Source: Desulfobacteraceae bacterium | GTDB taxonomy: Bacteria; Desulfobacterota; Desulfobacteria; Desulfobacterales; RPRI01 | Assembly (NCBI GenBank): GCA_003818505.1 | Contig: RPRI01000037.1 | Span: forward strand, 1 to 37,679 | DNA length: 37,679 bases | Direction: 5' to 3' | Shown: positions 7,347-17,000 of the stretch, piece by piece | How the letters are laid out: every line of letters begins with the position of its first letter | Numbering within the stretch: position 1 is the stretch's first letter | Notes under the pieces: model-generated | The model's input: only the letters and a program-made list of their open reading frames with translations | Databases searched by the model: none | Told to the model about the DNA's origin: nothing | Position numbers and translations under genes: made by a program

Positions 7347-9028
7347 TGAGTAAAATTTCGTCTAAAGTTATTTCATTCTCAACGCTCAAAAGAAACTTTG
7401 AAGATTGCATCTATGCTATCCCGCAATTACAGCGTAACTATGTTTGGGATAAAAAACGGGTATGTCTGTTGCTTGACAGCATCTATAATCATTACCCAAC
7501 AGGAATTTTTCTTATTTGGAAAGCAAAAAGCAATATGGTTGCAGAAATCCGTCCGAACAATAAAACTATCCTCCCGGCTTTTAATTTAAATCATGGAAGG
7601 GTAGATTTTATTATTGACGGGCAACAGCGCTTAACCTCGCTCTATGGAATTATTGCCGGCATCAACGAAGCGCTGGATTTCAATTCAATATTTGATTTTC
7701 GCAAAATATACTTTTCACTGAACAGCAAAAATGCCGAGAGATTTGTTTTTCTCAAGCTTTACGATAGTGCAAGGAAGGAATATATCCCTGTATATGAAGT
7801 AATAAAAAATAGCCAAAATCAATTAAAGCGCCGTTTTAATTTGAATAACACGCAGTTGAGAGAAATAACAAAATTAAAAGCAAAAATTCAATCGTATAGA
7901 TTCTTTTTTATGTATATGGAAACTGATTCAAAGGATGAAGTTGAGGAAACATTTATACGCATCAACTCGCAGGGGATGACTGTTAGTCAGGCAGACGCTT
8001 TGTTTACAAAAATGGCAAGTATCGGGTTAAGGGATTTGGTAAACAGCACTAGGAGAGCTTTAATAAAGCGGCAGTATAATGAAATGAAACCGGAAACATT
8101 TATTTATACCTTATCATTATCAAAAGGACAAAGAACGGTAGGTAAGGTAGCGTTGAGAGGATTCGTAAATCAATTTAAGGAAGATGAGCAACTGAAATCC
8201 GATTTCAAGGATGAATGGAAAAAGTATCATAATGCATTTTTACAGACCGTTGATTTCATGTTTGAAAATTTTGGTATAACATCCTACTACCAGTTGCCAT
8301 CAGATAACATATTTACAATTCTTGCACTTTTCTTTTACTTAAATCATGGCATGCCCTCCTCGCAGCAGAAAAGGGAGATTAAAAAATGGTTTTGGCATAC
8401 AGCTCTTGGTGAACGGTATTCCGGCAGCAGGTTTAACCGTAACATTCCCAGTGATATTCAGTTCTTTAAAAAACTGGCACGCAAAAAAAACCATAAGTAT
8501 ATAATTACTGATAAAATTAACCCTAATGATTTTTTAAGATATGATTACAGGAGAACCAACTCATCTGCAGTTTTAGGATATTATCTCTTTCTGAAGAAGC
8601 TGAAGCCACGATATCTTGAAGTAGGCTATACGATGATGCTGGATGATGCAACTGCACATATCAATAAAAAGGACCGACATCACATTTTCCCAAAAGCCTT
8701 GTTAAGCAGGAAAGGAATCTCACCGAGATGGAAAGACTCTTTTTTAAACATATGTTTTCTCGCTAAAAAGGAAAATGACTACATTAAAGATGATTATCCA
8801 CATAATTATCTTGGCGAATTTGAAAAAAAATCCTTTTTCGGCAGCGTGATGAAATCCCATTTAATTCCTGCCCATTCATCATCCGGTGTGTGGGAACAAA
8901 GTATTGGAAATGGGTTTAAAAAATTTTTAAACCAAAGAGCAGACCTTATTCTCAATAATATTGCAAAAGTAGCTGCAATTAGGAGAAGCCAGTTATTTGA
9001 AAAATACGAGGAAATTAAACGAATATGA
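7346..9028 (+). CDS. DUF262-HNH protein (GmrSD / SspE-like type IV restriction type)
   Basis: A 560-residue protein starting at the ATG at 7346, with GGGAGG 7 nt upstream. The N-terminal DUF262 domain has QRNYVWDKKRVCLLLDSIY and the catalytic-type DGQQR motif at residues 91-95, the NTP-hydrolysing signature of GmrS and SspE. The C-terminal DUF1524/HNH-type nuclease has DRHHIFPK (443-450) and a later NICFLAKKEND. GmrSD cuts modified cytosine DNA; SspE senses phosphorothioate DNA. Because a PAPS-reductase operon follows 4 kb downstream, an SspE-like role is attractive but unproved. It is shorter than SspE. The WYL regulator converges on its 3' end. Confidence 0.85.
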   Translation: MSKISSKVISFSTLKRNFEDCIYAIPQLQRNYVWDKKRVCLLLDSIYNHYPTGIFLIWKAKSNMVAEIRPNNKTILPAFNLNHGRVDFIIDGQQRLTSLYGIIAGINEALDFNSIFDFRKIYFSLNSKNAERFVFLKLYDSARKEYIPVYEVIKNSQNQLKRRFNLNNTQLREITKLKAKIQSYRFFFMYMETDSKDEVEETFIRINSQGMTVSQADALFTKMASIGLRDLVNSTRRALIKRQYNEMKPETFIYTLSLSKGQRTVGKVALRGFVNQFKEDEQLKSDFKDEWKKYHNAFLQTVDFMFENFGITSYYQLPSDNIFTILALFFYLNHGMPSSQQKREIKKWFWHTALGERYSGSRFNRNIPSDIQFFKKLARKKNHKYIITDKINPNDFLRYDYRRTNSSAVLGYYLFLKKLKPRYLEVGYTMMLDDATAHINKKDRHHIFPKALLSRKGISPRWKDSFLNICFLAKKENDYIKDDYPHNYLGEFEKKSFFGSVMKSHLIPAHSSSGVWEQSIGNGFKKFLNQRADLILNNIAKVAAIRRSQLFEKYEEIKRI

Positions 9029-9048
9029 GCAACGAATCCAACAATACA

Positions 9049-10038
9049 TCAAGTATTATCAGCAAAGTATGGTCTTTTTGTAATACCATGCCTGATGACG
9101 GCCTTCTCCTGTTTCTTTATCCACTGTTTCATATCCTTAAGCAGGCTCATTTTGAAATCTTCCGGCGCCAGAATGAGAATGTGTGGAATCCATGATTTTA
9201 GCATGCTCCGAATAGCCTCATACTGACCAACCCGGCAGGAAACAACCAGAGATCCGTCCGGCCTTTCTTCCTTGATCTCCTGGTCGGGAAGCATCTTCCG
9301 GCGTTTGAAATAGTTGCTGCAGGAGGCATCCACCAGAACGGTAACCTCAAGGTTTCTATCCTCAGTAAACCAGATGTTGACGCTGCCTTTTAGAAGCGTG
9401 TCAAGGTTTTCGGGAACGGACTTGAAGCCGGTTTTTGATAATTTGAAATTACCGATTTTATCCATGGCATATCGCTTGATAATCCCTGTGCTTGGCTCTT
9501 TGCCGATGAGATACCAGAAACCGCCGAAATATGCGATTCGGTAAGGCTCAATAATTACCGGATGAGATCCTTTGCCGGAGTCGTAATGAAAGCCGGCCTG
9601 CTTTTTCTCCCTTATGGCCTTAACTATCCGGTTTAGCAGTAAGCTGTCCATGGGTATGGCATCATCGATCTTCACGAACACCGGCATGGTTGTGACACAT
9701 TCATGCAGACGGTCAAGAACAGCATCAGCCGCCTTCTGAAAAGACTGCCCAAGTTGTCCGACCATATTCTTCAACGCAACTATAAGAGCCAGCTCCGTGT
9801 CATCAAAAACCTCCAGATTCTTCACCAGGTCCTTGCTCATATGATAGCTTCCTTTCTGAACCTCATGAAGAGGAAAACCTGATTCCTTAAGAAGCTGCAG
9901 GTCTCGCTGGATAGTACGGGGCGTCGTATGGAACTCTTTGCTGAGCCAGGAGCTTGATACCTTCTCCTTTTCCATGAAAACCCTGAGTATCTGGCCCAGG
10001 CGTACCAGTTTTGTTCGTGCGCTTTTTGTACGGGTCAT
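9049..10038 (-). CDS. WYL-domain helix-turn-helix regulator
   Basis: A 329-residue protein. Residues about 8-65 are a DeoR-type winged HTH (SSSWLSKEFHTTPRTIQRDL); residues about 140-215 hold the WYL-type domain, here with GFWYLIGKE and IEPYRIAYFGG; a WCX-like C-terminal region follows. WYL regulators sense nucleic acids or nucleotides and often repress defence operons (BrxR, CapW). It is divergent from the ARPP-1/ADP-ribosylglycohydrolase genes and only 20 nt from the 3' end of the DUF262-HNH gene. The ATG has GGGAGG upstream. It is a candidate regulator of either neighbour or of the large operon. Confidence 0.85.
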   Translation of the reverse strand: MTRTKSARTKLVRLGQILRVFMEKEKVSSSWLSKEFHTTPRTIQRDLQLLKESGFPLHEVQKGSYHMSKDLVKNLEVFDDTELALIVALKNMVGQLGQSFQKAADAVLDRLHECVTTMPVFVKIDDAIPMDSLLLNRIVKAIREKKQAGFHYDSGKGSHPVIIEPYRIAYFGGFWYLIGKEPSTGIIKRYAMDKIGNFKLSKTGFKSVPENLDTLLKGSVNIWFTEDRNLEVTVLVDASCSNYFKRRKMLPDQEIKEERPDGSLVVSCRVGQYEAIRSMLKSWIPHILILAPEDFKMSLLKDMKQWIKKQEKAVIRHGITKRPYFADNT

Positions 10039-10190
10039 CGCTTCTGCCTCCCTTGAAATAATTGCAAATATAAACTTTTATCTGAAGGAAAATAATGCGA
10101 CGTACGGCTGTCGTCCGGGTCTTTATTTATCAGCAGAAGGCTTATAATATCAATGCAAATGATAAAACGATTTCATAAACAGCAGTCGGG

Positions 10191-10316
10191 GACGGCAAAG
10201 TAAAAAGCTCATTATGCAAGGCGCGCGAATCTTGAGGAATGAAGCGTACTTTATGGTACGCTGCAATGACGAAAGATGAAGCGCAACAAAGCAGAATGGC
10301 TTTTTAAGAAGCCGTC
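10191..10316. repeat. Long imperfect palindrome, REP/MITE-like element
   Basis: The ends GACGGC (10191-10196) and GCCGTC (10311-10316) are inverted, followed inward on both sides by TAAAAAGC and TGC..GCGC blocks. The centre is a perfect GCGTAC-TTTATG-GTACGC hairpin (10244-10261). The whole 126 bp folds as one imperfect palindrome. Its position between divergent genes, just before the ARPP-1 ribosome site, means it would fall in a promoter or leader. The pattern resembles dispersed palindromic elements in deltaproteobacterial genomes, a memory-based match. Confidence 0.65.
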
Positions 10317-10330
10317 AAAGGAGGGAAGAA

Positions 10331-11317
10331 ATGGAAGCGATCATAACAAGCCATCTGGAAGGAATAAAATTCGGAGAGATTCAGACCCACAAACATGTAT
10401 CAGTTATGCCCATGTTGAGCAATAACGGTTCAGGACCGGTTTATCTTACCATGAAAGAGGCGATAGAGAGCGGTCTCCTTACAGTAACGGAGGTTTCGGA
10501 GGAAGGCCATGTCCCGGAGCTCAAAGTCATAAACAGTGCGGATAAGCCGGTTCTCTTGATAGACGGCGAGGAGTTGGTCGGTGCCAAGCAGAACCGGGTG
10601 CTCAATACCACCATCCTGCTCAAGGAAAAATCGGAAACAGTCATACCGGTAAGCTGCACCGAGCATGGACGCTGGAGTTATAAATCAGGTCATTTTGAGG
10701 AATCGGCATACATGATGTCTGCAACTCTCAGGAATATAAAGAATGTGTCAGTATCGTATTCACTGCAAAATACAGGGGAGTTCGCCTCGAATCAGGGTGC
10801 CGTGTGGGATGGTATCAGTGAACAGGCCGAAGCTGCCGGTGTCCGTTCAAAAACAGGAGCAATGAGGGATATCCACGAAGCAAGGAAAGAGGACCTTGAT
10901 GACTGGCTTGAGCATTATCCACTCGCAGCGGAACAAAAGGGTCTTCTTGTCATGGTAAACGGCAAAGTTGTCGGTCTTGACATGGTTTCAGATACCGGTG
11001 CTTTCAGGGTCATATATCCGAAGCTTATCAGGAGTTACCTCATGGACGCCATCCTGGAAAAGCCGGGAAAAGGAAAAGCGGCCTCTTCACATGGAAAGGC
11101 GGAATCCTTCATGAACAAAATTCTTGAATGCACGGAGAGGAGATACGACTCAGTCGGCCACGGTCAGGATTACCGCTATGAGGGCAAGAAGATTGTCGGG
11201 TCTGCCCTTATTCATGAAAATACCGTGATCCACATGGCATTCTTCGGCATCACAGAAGCTGAAAAAGCCGGCCATATGTCGCCATTATCCAGAAGAAAGA
11301 TGAACAGGACACGATAA
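10331..11317 (+). CDS. ARPP-1 domain protein
   Basis: A 328-residue protein matching the ARPP-1 family (associated with ADP-ribosylglycohydrolases): an N-terminal region ending in KPVLLIDGEELVGAKQNRVL, then VIPVSCTEHGRWSY and a C-terminal region with YPKLIRSYLMDAI. Function is unknown; the family was named for its gene neighbourhood, and here the next gene is indeed an ADP-ribosylglycohydrolase, 38 nt downstream. The ATG follows AAGGAGGG. A role in ADP-ribose or NAD-linked stress or defence is inferred from the pairing only. Confidence 0.8.
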   Translation: MEAIITSHLEGIKFGEIQTHKHVSVMPMLSNNGSGPVYLTMKEAIESGLLTVTEVSEEGHVPELKVINSADKPVLLIDGEELVGAKQNRVLNTTILLKEKSETVIPVSCTEHGRWSYKSGHFEESAYMMSATLRNIKNVSVSYSLQNTGEFASNQGAVWDGISEQAEAAGVRSKTGAMRDIHEARKEDLDDWLEHYPLAAEQKGLLVMVNGKVVGLDMVSDTGAFRVIYPKLIRSYLMDAILEKPGKGKAASSHGKAESFMNKILECTERRYDSVGHGQDYRYEGKKIVGSALIHENTVIHMAFFGITEAEKAGHMSPLSRRKMNRTR

Positions 11318-11355
11318 ATGCAGTTTGTGATATTTCTTTTAGAAAGGAAAATACA

Positions 11356-12126
11356 ATGATAGGCGCAATTGCAGGTGACATCATTGGATCTGTGTACGAG
11401 TGGAACAACATAAAGACCAAGAAGTTTGAGTTGTTTTCCGACAGGTGCTTCTTCACGGACGACACGGTTCTGACAGTTGCTCTGGCGTACTCTATCCTTA
11501 CGGACACCCCCTATGTCGATAACCTGAAGAAATTCTACCACCTGTATCCCGACAGCGGCTACGGCGGGGGCTTCCATCGCTGGGCAAAGAGCGTGGATTC
11601 GGAACCATATAACAGCTGGGGAAATGGCGCGGCAATGCGCATCAGTCCTGCCGGGTATGCATACGACGATCTTGATACCGTCCTGCAGAAAGCAGCGGAA
11701 TTCACTGAAATCACGCACAATCATCCGGAAGGAATCAAAGGAGGACAGGCGACTGCCGCAGCTATATTTCTTGCCCGAAAAGGTAAGTCCAAAGACGAGA
11801 TAAAGGATTTCATCGAGACAGAGTTTCAATATGACTTAAGCAAACACGTTGACGAGATACGCCCGTCCTATAAATTTAATGAATCATCGCAGGAAACTGT
11901 CCCGCAGGCAATCCGCGCATTCATAGACTCGACCAGTTTCGAGGATGCCATCAGAACGGCGGTCTCTCTGGGCGGGGACACCGATACGCTGGCCTGTATT
12001 ACCGGAGGAATAGCCCAGGCGTTCTACAGTGGTGTTCCTGACCCAATTGCAATTAAGGTTTACGACCTTCTCGATAAACGCCTCGGGAAGATCACGAGAG
12101 AGTTCATGAAAGAATTCTGTAACTGA
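11356..12126 (+). CDS. ADP-ribosylglycohydrolase (DraG/ARH family)
   Basis: A 256-residue protein with the family's metal-binding motifs in order: GAIAGDIIGSVYE at the N-terminus, FTDDTVLTVA (about residues 33-42), GNGAAMRISP, and SLGGDTDTLACITGGIAQA near the C-terminus. These Asp/Thr residues hold the two magnesium ions that catalyse removal of ADP-ribose from proteins or nucleic acids. Length is normal. It is paired with ARPP-1. No ADP-ribosyltransferase such as DarT is visible in the window, so its substrate is unknown. The ATG has GAAAGGA upstream. Confidence 0.9.
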   Translation: MIGAIAGDIIGSVYEWNNIKTKKFELFSDRCFFTDDTVLTVALAYSILTDTPYVDNLKKFYHLYPDSGYGGGFHRWAKSVDSEPYNSWGNGAAMRISPAGYAYDDLDTVLQKAAEFTEITHNHPEGIKGGQATAAAIFLARKGKSKDEIKDFIETEFQYDLSKHVDEIRPSYKFNESSQETVPQAIRAFIDSTSFEDAIRTAVSLGGDTDTLACITGGIAQAFYSGVPDPIAIKVYDLLDKRLGKITREFMKEFCN

Positions 12127-12159
12127 TTTCTATAATATAAACACATATAGGAGCGAGAC

Positions 12160-12275
12160 CTTTGAAGAACATTCAATTTTGCTCAAGTACAAGAAAGGCG
12201 ATAATTTTAACCGCAGGAATACATTTGAGTATTTCGAGGAATGAAATTTGAGCCTGACGCGGTAATCAGGCAAAA
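12160..12275. repeat. Hairpin-rich repeat-like segment before the ERCC4 gene
   Basis: Two small hairpins are seen: AATAC/GTATT (12218-12222, 12229-12233) and a perfect GCCTGA/TCAGGC stem (12252-12257, 12266-12271). The phrase CGAGGAATGAA also occurs in the palindrome at 10.2 kb. It looks like dispersed repetitive intergenic sequence, but a second copy is not present in the window to prove it. Confidence 0.35.
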
Positions 12276-12307
12276 GGGGGTATTATGCAAAGCGTATCGG
12301 AGGTAAT

Positions 12308-12883
12308 ATGCAGCAAAATAGTTATTATGTTGATCCAACTTCCAGTAGATTGATTATCAAGCGCGATGGACACAGCATTACCCGGCAAATTCCCAAGCCT
12401 GTCATACTTATAGATACCCGTGAAAAGCTACCTTTTGACTTCGAAAGATTTCCCAACTGGATCGCCGAAGAAAAAAGGCATAAACTTAAAGCCGGTGATT
12501 ACAGTGTTGAAGGCATGGAAAAGCTTCTCGCTTTGGAACGGAAAACGCTCTCTGATCTGGTCACGACATTGATGCAGGATCGCCCGCGTTTTTTCAGGCT
12601 TTGTGAACAGCTTGCAAAATACCGGTGGCGTGCCCTGCTTGTAGAAGCCAGCTACGAAGATATCAAGTCGCCATACGACGCGGACTATACACTGGCTCAT
12701 CCCAATGCTGTTTCAGGAACGCTCGATGCCCTGGAAGCCAAATTCGGTATTCCGGTTATTTATGCCTCTCAATACAAACCGTTAGCCGAAGAGAAAGCCG
12801 CAAGCTGGCTTTCCAAGCACTTTACATACTGGTACCTGGAGAAGAATGGTTTTGGTAGAGTGTTGCAGGAGGGAGATTTGTAA
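12308..12883 (+). CDS. ERCC4-domain nuclease
   Basis: A 191-residue protein with the XPF/ERCC4 nuclease signature: IDTREKLPF (Asp36, Arg38, Glu39), KAGDYSVEG (Asp near 66) and ERKTLSD (residues 77-83), together the GDXn-ERKX3D metal site. No helicase or HhH domain is attached, so this is a stand-alone nuclease core of the kind found in phages, plasmids and islands. The ATG has CGGAGG upstream. It stands alone, about 260 nt before the large operon. It might process branched DNA for the element or act in defence. Confidence 0.85.
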   Translation: MQQNSYYVDPTSSRLIIKRDGHSITRQIPKPVILIDTREKLPFDFERFPNWIAEEKRHKLKAGDYSVEGMEKLLALERKTLSDLVTTLMQDRPRFFRLCEQLAKYRWRALLVEASYEDIKSPYDADYTLAHPNAVSGTLDALEAKFGIPVIYASQYKPLAEEKAASWLSKHFTYWYLEKNGFGRVLQEGDL

Positions 12884-13080
12884 ATATTTCAGACGCGAAC
12901 AGCTTTGTTCCAGCCTGTCTTTTATAATTACCGGGAATTCTTTGCTGTGGAAGCTTTCGGAGAGGGCTGTTTCACCATGCACGCTCTGCATCAATTGACA
13001 GGTTAATTAATAAAAAACCTTTAGACCACTACATGTAGCTTTCAACAGTTTTTTAAACACAATATAACGTACGATATTAG

Positions 13081-13109
13081 TTGACAAAAACTGGTGAAAA
13101 TTTTATGAA
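13081..13109 (+). promoter_or_regulatory. Candidate sigma70 promoter of the large operon
   Basis: TTGACA (13081-13086) and TATGAA (13104-13109) are separated by exactly 17 nt, about 34 nt upstream of the DUF4007 start. The region upstream (12884-13080) holds no clear gene. This is the only good promoter seen before the 20-kb run of plus-strand genes. Confidence 0.5.
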
Positions 13110-13142
13110 GAAAATTAATTTATCTAAACAAGATATGGATCA

Positions 13143-14063
13143 ATGGAACATGACATAACGATTCACCCTATTTTTGCTCGCCATGAGACCTTTCATCCGA
13201 GATTCGGTTGGTTGAAGAAAGGCTTTGAAAAGGCCGATAAGGATAATTCGGTTTTTTCACAGGAATCTGCGCCCGCCGTTTTGGGTGTCGGGAAAAACAT
13301 GGTCAAGGCCATAAAGTACTGGTGCATAGCGTTCAAAGTCGTCGATGAATCCAGAGACAATGGTAAATACCTCCATAAGCCAACTGAATTTGCAGAAAAG
13401 CTCTTAAAAGATGGCGGATGGGACCCGTTTCTTGAAAACCCCTCATCTCTATGGCTTCTTCATTGGAACCTATTCAAGATGCCCTGCTACGCTCCTGCAT
13501 GGTATTTCACGTTCAATGAGCTCAACAAGATCGATTTTTCTGCTGATGATCTCCTGTTTTGGCTTAAAGAATACAAAAACAGGAAGTTCCCGGACAAGAA
13601 GATATTTGATTCTTCCTTGAATAAGGATGTCAATTGCCTGCTCAGGATGTATGCACAAAGGATTGGTCAGAAAAACTTAAAAGAAGATTCGCTTGACTGC
13701 CCATTCACCGACCTTGGAATAATCAACGCATACTCTGATTCAAAAAGATTCACCTTCAATTTCGGAAATAAACCGAGTTTGCCTCCTGAAATAATTGTCT
13801 CAGCCTGCCTTGAGTTTGCTGCATCCTTTCAATATGATGCTAAAACGATGGCGATTTCACGGTTGCTTTATGATGCCGGAAGCCCCGGCCAAGTCTTCAA
13901 GATGACTGAAAGCTCGCTTAGCGAGGCAATCGAGACGATTTCGAAAAAGGAAAAGCATATATACCTGACTGACACAGCAGGGATGATTCAGTTTGCTTAT
14001 GACGATGATCCATCGGTTTTATCTGAAAGAATTCTAAATAGTTATTTCAGAAAAAGGAACTGA
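13143..14063 (+). CDS. DUF4007 family protein
   Basis: A 306-residue protein matching DUF4007: FARHETFHPRFGWLKKGF near the N-terminus, then VLGVGKNMVKAIKYWCIAFKVV and LLHWNLFKMPCYAPAWYFTFN. DUF4007 genes are typical neighbours of PAPS-reductase-like genes in defence islands, including BREX type 4-like loci. Its biochemical role is not settled; the fold may include winged helices that bind DNA. No strong ribosome site precedes the ATG. The BrxC-like gene begins 1 nt after its stop. A divergent relative is encoded at 28178-29026. Confidence 0.85.
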   Translation: MEHDITIHPIFARHETFHPRFGWLKKGFEKADKDNSVFSQESAPAVLGVGKNMVKAIKYWCIAFKVVDESRDNGKYLHKPTEFAEKLLKDGGWDPFLENPSSLWLLHWNLFKMPCYAPAWYFTFNELNKIDFSADDLLFWLKEYKNRKFPDKKIFDSSLNKDVNCLLRMYAQRIGQKNLKEDSLDCPFTDLGIINAYSDSKRFTFNFGNKPSLPPEIIVSACLEFAASFQYDAKTMAISRLLYDAGSPGQVFKMTESSLSEAIETISKKEKHIYLTDTAGMIQFAYDDDPSVLSERILNSYFRKRN

Positions 14064-14064
14064 T

Positions 14065-17000
14065 ATGCCAATCCTATCGGATTTTGTGTCAGTAAAACGA
14101 AGGTATTCACGATCTGTAAATCTTGAACGCGATTTTGGAATCCCCGACAGCCTGATAGGTTATATCCCAACTTCAAGAGCTATCGACTGCATCGAAAGGT
14201 TTATGAGGTCAGTAGCGCTCAGCAATTCCGTCCGTGCCTGGACACTGACAGGCGCATATGGAACAGGAAAATCAGCATTCGCAAATTTTTTGTTAGCACT
14301 ATCTGCGCCCAGAGACGATGAGAATCATCAAAACGCAATCCAAATAATAAAACAGACCGAAAAATCCAATTCCCTGCAAAGGCAGATCAAAAGCAGGCTT
14401 CCCGAATCAGGACTGATAAGAGCCGTAGCAACAGCGCAGCGAGAGCCCATAACAAGGACAGTCATCCGGGCCCTCAATAGCGGTGCGACGATGTTCTGGC
14501 AGAACATAAGAGGAAGAAAACCGGATGCTTTGGATGAACTCAATTCACTCTTTATTAAATCCCAGCAAGGCGCTGCAATCGACAACAGTCATCTGCTTCA
14601 GGTGATGGACTCATTGGCTCAAGCATCAAAGGCCGGAATATTGCTGATAATAGACGAACTTGGTAAGAATCTTGAATTCTCAGCGCAGAACCAACGCATA
14701 GATGACCTTTATCTGCTCCAGCAGATTGCTGAACTGCCGTCTAACAGAGATGGATTCAATGTGTCCATTTTCGGCCTTCTGCATCAATCATTCATTGACT
14801 ATGCCCACGGGATAGCTTCAGCACAGAGGAATGAATGGGCTAAGATTCAGGGAAGGTTTGAGGACATCCCTTTTATAGAATCTCCAGATCGGATGATGCG
14901 GCTTGTTGGGCAGGCTATTGACCAATCAAACGATAATTCATTCAAATCGAGCGTAGACCAGTGGGCTACAAAGTGGAAAGCGGCTTTGTCAGATCATGAA
15001 ATGTCGAATCAATTTTCAAAAGGCGACCTTGAATCGATCTATCCTCTTCATCCGCTTTCTGCACTGATCCTGCCAATCCTCTGTACTAAATATTCACAGA
15101 ACGACCGGACTCTTTTCACGTTCCTCGCAAGCGCTGAACCTGATTCTTTTTCCACGTTCCTATCCCAAGCGATTTTCAGCAACGAGAAATTGCCAAGCTT
15201 CAAGCTGCACAAAGTATATGATTATTTTGTGGAGTCCGCCGGGATGTCGATCTCGGCAAGGCCGCAATTTCAGAGATGGGTAGAAATTCAATCGAGATTA
15301 TCTGATGCAAGTCATCTTGATCCTGATGTTTTACTGGTTCTTAAGACCATCGGGCTCCTGAATCTTGTCTCGACAACAGGTACTCTCAGAGCCTCTAAGA
15401 GTATAGTCGCTCTTGCGATGTGTAATCATCCGGATGATCGGAATGAACTCCAAAACTGGAACGTTAAGATTAATGAGTTGTTGAACAAAGGATTCTTGAT
15501 CTGGAGAAAGCGGATAGACGAGCTTCGGATATGGGAGGGGTCTGATTTTGATATCGAAAAAGAGCTCTCTGAGCAGGTCGAGATACTCAATATATCCCTT
15601 GCTGATTTGCTCAACGAATATGCCCCGTTAAAGCCTCTTGTTGTGCAAAGGCATAGTTATGAGACCGGGATCCTGCGTTATTTTGAAAGGCAATACTTCG
15701 ATACAACCAAATCCATTAAATCTTTGGAATGCCGAAGCAAAGACAGCGACGGACTCATCTGCTATTGGGTTGGGAATGAAAGAGATATCAAAAAGCTTGA
15801 AAAAATTCCGGAAAAGACATCAGATGGCAAGCCTGCATTAATAATCTGTGCATCTGAACTTAGTGCGCTTCAGATCGCATGTCATGAGTATGTCGCTCTA
15901 AGAAACGTAAAAAAGAACGCAACGCAGTTGCAGACCGATGGCGTTGCACGAAAGGAAGTCAGCCAACGGATCCTATATGCGCAAAGACTGCTAAATGATG
16001 CTCTGTCGAGGTCGTTTGACTTTGCTTCTGGAAAGGTTAATTTCTACGAGCCCGATGAAAAGGTTAAGTTTAAGAACGGGACCTCTTTCCAGAACTATCT
16101 ATCGCTTACCTGCGATAAAATCTATCACCAAGGCCCGTGTCTCTGGAACGAGTTGATAAATAGAAGAGAGCTGACAACTCAGGGAGCTTCAGCACGAAAT
16201 AAGCTGCTGAATGCAATGCTTGAGAATGCCGGCCAGCCAAGACTTGGAATTGTGGGAAATGGGCCGGAATACAGCATGTTCGAATCCACTCTCATTCAGA
16301 CGGGCCTTTATATCGAATCAGAAGATGGTTGGGTATTCTCAAGGCCTCCAAAAAAATATGAGGGCGTTTATCACGTATGGATAGCAATAGAGGATTTCTG
16401 TAAGTCAGCCAAGACAGAATCAAAGAACATAAGCCTTTTATATGATTTGCTTGAAGCTCCCCCTTACGGTGCAAAGAAAGGTATCATTCCGATCCTTTTG
16501 CTCGCAGTTCTACTTTATCATAATGAATATGTAAGCATCTACATCGACGGAAGCTTCATGCCGATTCTCGGCACGGAACATTTTGAACTTTTACTAAAGA
16601 AACCAGAGCGATTCGCTGTTAAATATTTCGAAGTGTCGGGTTTGAGAGCTGAAATTTTTCGAGAACTTGGAAAAATCCTTTCTGGTGACCGTTCCAGGTT
16701 AGACATAAATTTTAGGAATACGACGATTCTAAGCATTGTCAAACCTCTAGTCGGATTTGTAAAACGATTGCCATCCTTTACATTGACAACAAAAACTAAG
16801 GTGACTGAAAGGGCAAAGGCGGTAAGAAAGGCACTTCTTGATGCAAAAGAACCAGATGAGCTTCTTTTTAAAGCACTTCCACTGGCATGCGACCTTCCGG
16901 ACATATTGGACGACAAAAACGATTACAAAAAATCAGTCAAAACATTCAGAGAAAGACTAGTACAGGCTCTAAGTTCTCTTCAAGTTGCCTATGATGACCT

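Noticed and set aside
13105-13158. A 17-codon leader frame (MKKINLSK...) ending over the DUF4007 start
   Set aside because: Its ATG overlaps the proposed -10 box and it has no clear ribosome site; DUF4007 begins naturally at 13143.
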